Program-made: the position numbers and the translations under genes
In this document: piece after piece, positions 6,263 to 9,694 of the stretch
How the letters are laid out: each line of letters starts with the position of its first letter
How positions within the stretch are numbered: the stretch's first letter is position 1
The notes under the pieces: generated by a model
Databases searched by the model: none
What the model was told of the DNA's origin: nothing
The model's input: only the letters and a program-made list of their open reading frames with translations
DNA from: JANMZR01 sp040385875
Lineage (GTDB): Bacteria > Bacteroidota > Bacteroidia > Cytophagales > Spirosomataceae
Direction of reading: 5' to 3'
NCBI GenBank assembly: GCA_040385875.1
Contig: JAZKGO010000033.1
Location: 1-9,694, forward strand
Length of the DNA stretch: 9,694 nt

Positions 6263-6280
6263 CTTTTTGAATAAAGCAAA
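6259..6280. repeat. palindromic site at the ATPase start, proximal strong copy
   Basis: TTTGCTTT (6259-6266) and AAAGCAAA (6273-6280) are perfect inverted 8-bp arms around TTGAAT. The site overlaps the end of the -7 box and stops 5 bp before the ATG at 6286. It may act as DNA operator or, if transcribed in full, as an RNA hairpin covering the translation start. Confidence 0.85.
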
Positions 6281-6285
6281 ATTAA

Positions 6286-7479
6286 ATGAAAAATATATAT
6301 CAGGAGCATCAACGGCTACTTGCGGATTATAAAATTGAGTTTAGAAGAGACCTTATCGATATCATAGATTGGGATGAAAAAATGATTGCCATTAAAGGTG
6401 CGAGAGGCGTAGGGAAAAGCACTTTGATGATTCAGCATATTATCGAAACCTTCAAAAAATCAGCTACTGTATTGTATATCAGCATGGATAATTTGATGCT
6501 GATTGACAAAACCATTTGGGAAATTGCTGAATATCACTCCAATAATGGCGGAACACATTTATTCATTGACGAAATTCATAAATATGCCAATTGGAGTGTC
6601 GATCTAAAAAACATTTATGATCGCCTGCCACAAATTCATGTGGTGTTTAGTTCGTCGTCCATATTGCAAATTTATAAAGGCCATGCCGACCTCAGTCGTA
6701 GAGTAGTTGACTATAAGTTGCATGGGCTTTCATTTCGTGAATATGTACAAATTGAAACAAAAAAATCATTCCAGAAATATACTTTAAATGAAATTTTGAC
6801 TAACCATTTGGAGATTAGCCAAAATATTTTAGACGAAATAAAGCCCATCCCTTTATTTAATTCTTATCTCAAATACGGCTATTATCCCTATTATTTGCAA
6901 GGCACAAAAAGCTATTATCACAAGCTTAACACCATTACAAACACTATTTTGGAAGTAGATATGCCTTATATTTTGGGAATAAACCTTCAAAATATAAGCA
7001 AAATAAAGCGTCTATTGAAAATAATTGCTGGAGCAGTTCCTTTTCAACCAAACATTTCAAAACTGGCTGAGGCTCTAGATATTACAAGAAATACTTTAAC
7101 GCAGTATTTATATTACTTGCAGCAAGCAAGCTTGGTCGGTCTTCTGACAATCCATGAAAAATCGTATTCACAATTGACGAAGCCTGAGAAAATTTTCTTA
7201 CAAAACACCAATTTGCCATTTGCCTTGGATAGTGATTCTGTGAATATTGGAACCTTGAGAGAAATATTTTTTCATAACCAAATTAGTGCCTTTGGTCAGG
7301 TGAATTTTGCTTTGAAAGGTGATTTTTTAGTGAATGAAAAGTATATATTTGAAATTGGGGGTGCCAAAAAGGATTTCTCCCAGATTTCCGAAATAGAAAA
7401 TTCCTATTTGGCCTTGGATGAAATTGAAATCGGATTTGGTCATAAAATACCGCTTTGGTTATTTGGTTTTTTGTATTAA
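6286..7479 (+). CDS. AAA-type ATPase with DUF4143 region
   Basis: This 397-residue cytoplasmic protein has the layout of the ATP-binding/DUF4143 family. The ATPase domain shows Walker A GARGVGKST at residues 38-46, Walker B HLFIDEIH at 91-98, a sensor-like VVFSSSS at 119-125, and the Arg-containing GHADLSRRV at 132-140. A winged-helix segment follows at about 254-290 (ISKLAEALDITRNTL, then YLQQASLVGLL). The C-terminal part has the family's KPEKIFLQN (299-307) and REIFFHNQ, then Asp346, Glu356 and Lys361 spaced like a PD-(D/E)xK nuclease-type core. The family's role is unsettled; proposals include mobile-element or toxin-antitoxin-like functions. The protein looks complete and all ATP-binding residues are present. 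It stands alone, with a palindrome array over its promoter, which its own winged helix might read. Confidence 0.9.
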   Translation: MKNIYQEHQRLLADYKIEFRRDLIDIIDWDEKMIAIKGARGVGKSTLMIQHIIETFKKSATVLYISMDNLMLIDKTIWEIAEYHSNNGGTHLFIDEIHKYANWSVDLKNIYDRLPQIHVVFSSSSILQIYKGHADLSRRVVDYKLHGLSFREYVQIETKKSFQKYTLNEILTNHLEISQNILDEIKPIPLFNSYLKYGYYPYYLQGTKSYYHKLNTITNTILEVDMPYILGINLQNISKIKRLLKIIAGAVPFQPNISKLAEALDITRNTLTQYLYYLQQASLVGLLTIHEKSYSQLTKPEKIFLQNTNLPFALDSDSVNIGTLREIFFHNQISAFGQVNFALKGDFLVNEKYIFEIGGAKKDFSQISEIENSYLALDEIEIGFGHKIPLWLFGFLY

Positions 7480-7528
7480 ATGTCGCAGCGAAACAAGAAG
7501 AAAAGATAATTTGTTAAAAAAAGTCCCT

Positions 7529-7560
7529 GGTTCTTAGTGCCGCCGTGCAAACTAAGAACC
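7529..7560. repeat. 10-bp stem-loop with GC-rich loop between the ATPase and cytochrome genes
   Basis: GGTTCTTAGT (7529-7538) and ACTAAGAACC (7551-7560) are perfect inverted arms around the 12-nt loop GCCGCCGTGCAA. It lies 49 bp after the ATPase stop. No T-run follows on the plus strand; on the minus strand a run of seven T follows six bases after the stem. A terminator role for the ATPase is therefore doubtful. Confidence 0.6.
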
Positions 7561-7588
7561 TTCTTCCCGAAATCGATTGCGTTCATTT

Positions 7589-7623
7589 TTTGGATAAAAT
7601 TAAGTAAAAAAGGATAAATTTTG
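7589..7623 (+). promoter_or_regulatory. candidate promoter for the cytochrome c/DUF1549/DUF1553 gene
   Basis: TTTG at 7589-7592 and TAAATTTTG at 7615-7623 are 22 bp apart, close to the Bacteroidota -33/-7 layout, but the -7 box has one extra base between TA and TTTG. It lies about 44 bp upstream of the proposed TTG start. A weak call. Confidence 0.25.
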
Positions 7624-7666
7624 CCCCAAATATTGATAACTTTAACCTTGAAAATTTCGCAATATT

Positions 7667-9694
7667 TTGATATTTAAAAATAAAATATTTCTATTTGCTT
7701 TTATTGGTGGGTTGGCTTCTTTACTGTATTTTTTCAATCCTTTCGCAGCGTCAAAGATTGATTATAGTTCTGAAATTAAGCCTATCATTAATAAAAACTG
7801 CATAAAATGCCATGGAGGTGTAAAGCAAGCTGGTGGTTTTAGTTTATTGTTTCGGGACGAGGCACTGGCAAAAACTAAATCAGGCAAGCCTGCTATTGTT
7901 CCGTTCCATCCTGAAAAGTCTGAATTTATTAAACGACTGAACCACAAGGATATAGAGGAAAGGATGCCCTTCAAGGCGGAACCTCTTTCCAAAAAAGAAA
8001 TTGCCACACTTACCAAATGGGTAAAAGAAGGAGCAGAATGGGGCGACCATTGGGCCTATGTAATACCAAAATTCAAGTCAGAAAAATCTTCATTTTTAGC
8101 AGCCTTTTCAATTTTTGACTTTCTGAAAAAGGAAAACAAAATCGATGAAATAGTGAATGAAAAAATCGAAGAAGCTGGTATTACCCCCAACACAGCGGCA
8201 GATAAAGCCACCCAACTGAGAAGACTTAGTTTAGATATTATTGGAATGCCTGCAAAAAATGCACTTGCAGAAGAGTACCTTAAGAACAAAAGTGATGATG
8301 CCTATGAGCTATTAGTTGACTCGCTTTTGGCTTCCAAATCATTTGGCGAAAAATGGGCCAGTATGTGGCTCGATTTGGCAAGATATTCGGATTCAAGGGG
8401 GTATCAAAAAGATAACGGCCGGACCATTTGGAAGTATCGTGATTGGGTAATTAAAGCATTGAATAACGATATGCCCTTTGACCAGTTTTCAAAAGAACAG
8501 TTAGCTGGAGATTTACTTCCAAAACCAACTGAAAGCCAATTAATAGCCACCGCATTTCATAGAAATACCATGAACAATGATGAAACAGGTACGGTGGACG
8601 AAGAGTTTCGGGTGGCGGCAGTTTTAGATCGGGTAAGTACCACCTATGAAGTTTGGCAAAGTACCACCATGGCTTGTGTACAATGTCATAGCCACCCGTA
8701 CGACCCTTTCAAAAATCAGGAATTTTACAAGTCAATGGCTTTTTTTAACAATACCCGTGATGAAGACACCCAAGATGAGGCAGCTTTTTTACGTGACTTC
8801 AAGCCTGAAGACCAAACTAAATTGAATATACTGACCAACTGGTTGAAGCAAAATTGTACGCCTGCTAAACAAAATGAGTATTATCAATTTATCAAAACTT
8901 TAGAGCCAAGGCTGCATGCCCATTATGCTGATCAATATCAAAAAGGTGCATTATTAGGTGACCGTCAAATCGGGCTCTTCAATGGAGGCACCTGCCGCAT
9001 TCCCAATATTAATCTGGATAATAAAACAGAACTATTGATGAACTACGCCAACAAATATCCCGGAGGCTCATTTACGATGCATTTGGACAAAATAGACGGG
9101 CCAATCATTGGGAAATATTTTTGTGATACCAGTGCTAAATATGTGTTAAGAAGTGTAAAAATAGCCCAGCAAAAAGGGGTTCATAGTATTTATCTCAAAG
9201 CATCTAACCCAAAACTTGAGCCAGAAAAAGAGGTATTCAGAATTCAGTGGTTTAAGTTTATAGAGAATTTTCCAGGCAATCCGCTGAAAGATAAAATCGA
9301 GAATGAAAAATTATTCAAAGAATTGTTGGCTACCAGAACTGACAATACCCCAATTATGGTGGAAAATCAACCAGATTATCGGAGAAAAACATTTGAATTT
9401 GTAAGAGGCAACTGGCTTGTGCATGGCAAAGAAGTACAACCTGAAACTCCAAAATCATTGAACTCATTCAAATTTTCACAAGACAGAATGGGGCTTGCCA
9501 ATTGGCTTTTTGATGACACTAATCCATTGACTGGCAGAGTGATTGCCAATAGAATCTGGGAGCAATTATTTGGAATCGGAATAGTGGAAACTTTGGAAGA
9601 TTTTGGCACTCAAGGTGCTAAGCCAAGCCACCCAGAATTGTTAGATTATATGGCTCTAAAATTGAGCAAAGACTATCATTGGAGCCTCAAAAAG
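7667..9694 (+). CDS. exported cytochrome c / DUF1549 / DUF1553 protein (PSCyt1-PSCyt2-PSD1 type), 3' end outside window
   Basis: The frame is open from 7652 (after a TGA at 7649) to the right edge. TTG at 7667 is the best start: it puts Lys4 and Lys6 before a hydrophobic signal segment (residues 7-22). The first in-frame ATG (7964) would lose the signal and the heme site. In order come: a planctomycete-type cytochrome c domain with CIKCH at 45-49 and a likely axial Met100 in RMPF; DUF1549 from about 159, with WLDLARYSDS near 234 and a second heme motif CVQCH at 337-341; a probable CBM6-like module at about 440-530 (GGSFTMHLDKIDG, then IGKYF); and DUF1553 from about 549, with FVRGNW near 578 and NPLTGRVIANRIWEQ after 607. 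676 residues are visible. The family is periplasmic, of unproven function, and often precedes a DUF1501 gene. Confidence 0.9.
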   Translation, partial: MIFKNKIFLFAFIGGLASLLYFFNPFAASKIDYSSEIKPIINKNCIKCHGGVKQAGGFSLLFRDEALAKTKSGKPAIVPFHPEKSEFIKRLNHKDIEERMPFKAEPLSKKEIATLTKWVKEGAEWGDHWAYVIPKFKSEKSSFLAAFSIFDFLKKENKIDEIVNEKIEEAGITPNTAADKATQLRRLSLDIIGMPAKNALAEEYLKNKSDDAYELLVDSLLASKSFGEKWASMWLDLARYSDSRGYQKDNGRTIWKYRDWVIKALNNDMPFDQFSKEQLAGDLLPKPTESQLIATAFHRNTMNNDETGTVDEEFRVAAVLDRVSTTYEVWQSTTMACVQCHSHPYDPFKNQEFYKSMAFFNNTRDEDTQDEAAFLRDFKPEDQTKLNILTNWLKQNCTPAKQNEYYQFIKTLEPRLHAHYADQYQKGALLGDRQIGLFNGGTCRIPNINLDNKTELLMNYANKYPGGSFTMHLDKIDGPIIGKYFCDTSAKYVLRSVKIAQQKGVHSIYLKASNPKLEPEKEVFRIQWFKFIENFPGNPLKDKIENEKLFKELLATRTDNTPIMVENQPDYRRKTFEFVRGNWLVHGKEVQPETPKSLNSFKFSQDRMGLANWLFDDTNPLTGRVIANRIWEQLFGIGIVETLEDFGTQGAKPSHPELLDYMALKLSKDYHWSLKK

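Noticed and set aside
6117..6280. CRISPR array, because of repeated 16-bp units before the ATPase
   Set aside because: The units are palindromic, degenerate, unevenly spaced (24, 56, 33, 32 bp) and have no spacer-length unique segments; no cas genes are present.
7484..7750. Repeated TCGCAGCG word at 7483-7490 and 7743-7750 as element borders
   Set aside because: Only 8 bp long, one copy is inside the signal-peptide coding region of the cytochrome gene, and no other boundary features accompany it.
7762..8289. Two minus-strand frames (7762-8016 and 8056-8289)
   Set aside because: Both lie opposite the cytochrome c/DUF1549 coding frame, which carries clear heme and domain motifs.
9376..9609. 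Minus-strand frame of 77 codons
   Set aside because: It is antisense to the DUF1553 domain, whose plus-strand motifs are well conserved.

Overview
The window looks like a chromosomal segment of a member of the Bacteroidota, most likely a Cytophagales-type environmental bacterium. The DNA is AT-rich, and genes mostly lack a Shine-Dalgarno sequence. Exact matches to the Bacteroidota -7 promoter box (TAnnTTTG) precede at least one gene. The gene families present (sugar Gfo/Idh/MocA enzymes with a TIM-barrel isomerase, an FHS-type sugar transporter, a DUF4143 ATPase, an S23 four-helix bundle protein and a planctomycete-type cytochrome c/DUF1549/DUF1553 protein) fit that group. The genus cannot be fixed from this sequence.

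Left region (1-3323, all genes on the minus strand): a sugar-catabolism cluster. In transcription order it holds a 405-aa Gfo/Idh/MocA oxidoreductase (3323-2106), a strong stem-loop terminator, a second 381-aa Gfo/Idh/MocA oxidoreductase (1742-597), a small S23-type four-helix bundle gene (483-112), and the first 17 codons of a probable sugar phosphate isomerase/epimerase (52-1) running off the left edge. The four-helix bundle gene sits between two metabolic genes and is flanked by short direct and inverted copies of a GTTGTGAGT-type repeat. It looks like an inserted cassette.

Middle region (3324-6109): a 517-bp divergent intergenic region with two inverted-repeat structures, then an FHS/FucP-like sugar permease (3841-5061) closed by a clear rho-independent terminator. 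An exported, probably lipid-anchored alpha/beta hydrolase follows (5171-6109). The two dehydrogenases, the isomerase and the permease fit together as import of a sugar or glycoside followed by oxidation, isomerase- or lyase-type chemistry and reduction. The substrate is not determined.

Right region (6110-9694): a DUF4143-type AAA ATPase (6286-7479) preceded by an array of five related palindromes. The last two are near-perfect and overlap the predicted promoter. After a stem-loop with an unusual GC-rich loop comes a large exported cytochrome c/DUF1549/DUF1553 protein. It begins at a probable TTG codon (7667), is open to the right edge (676 codons visible) and carries a probable CBM6-like module. 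The most unusual features are the palindrome array at the ATPase gene and the repeat-flanked four-helix bundle gene.
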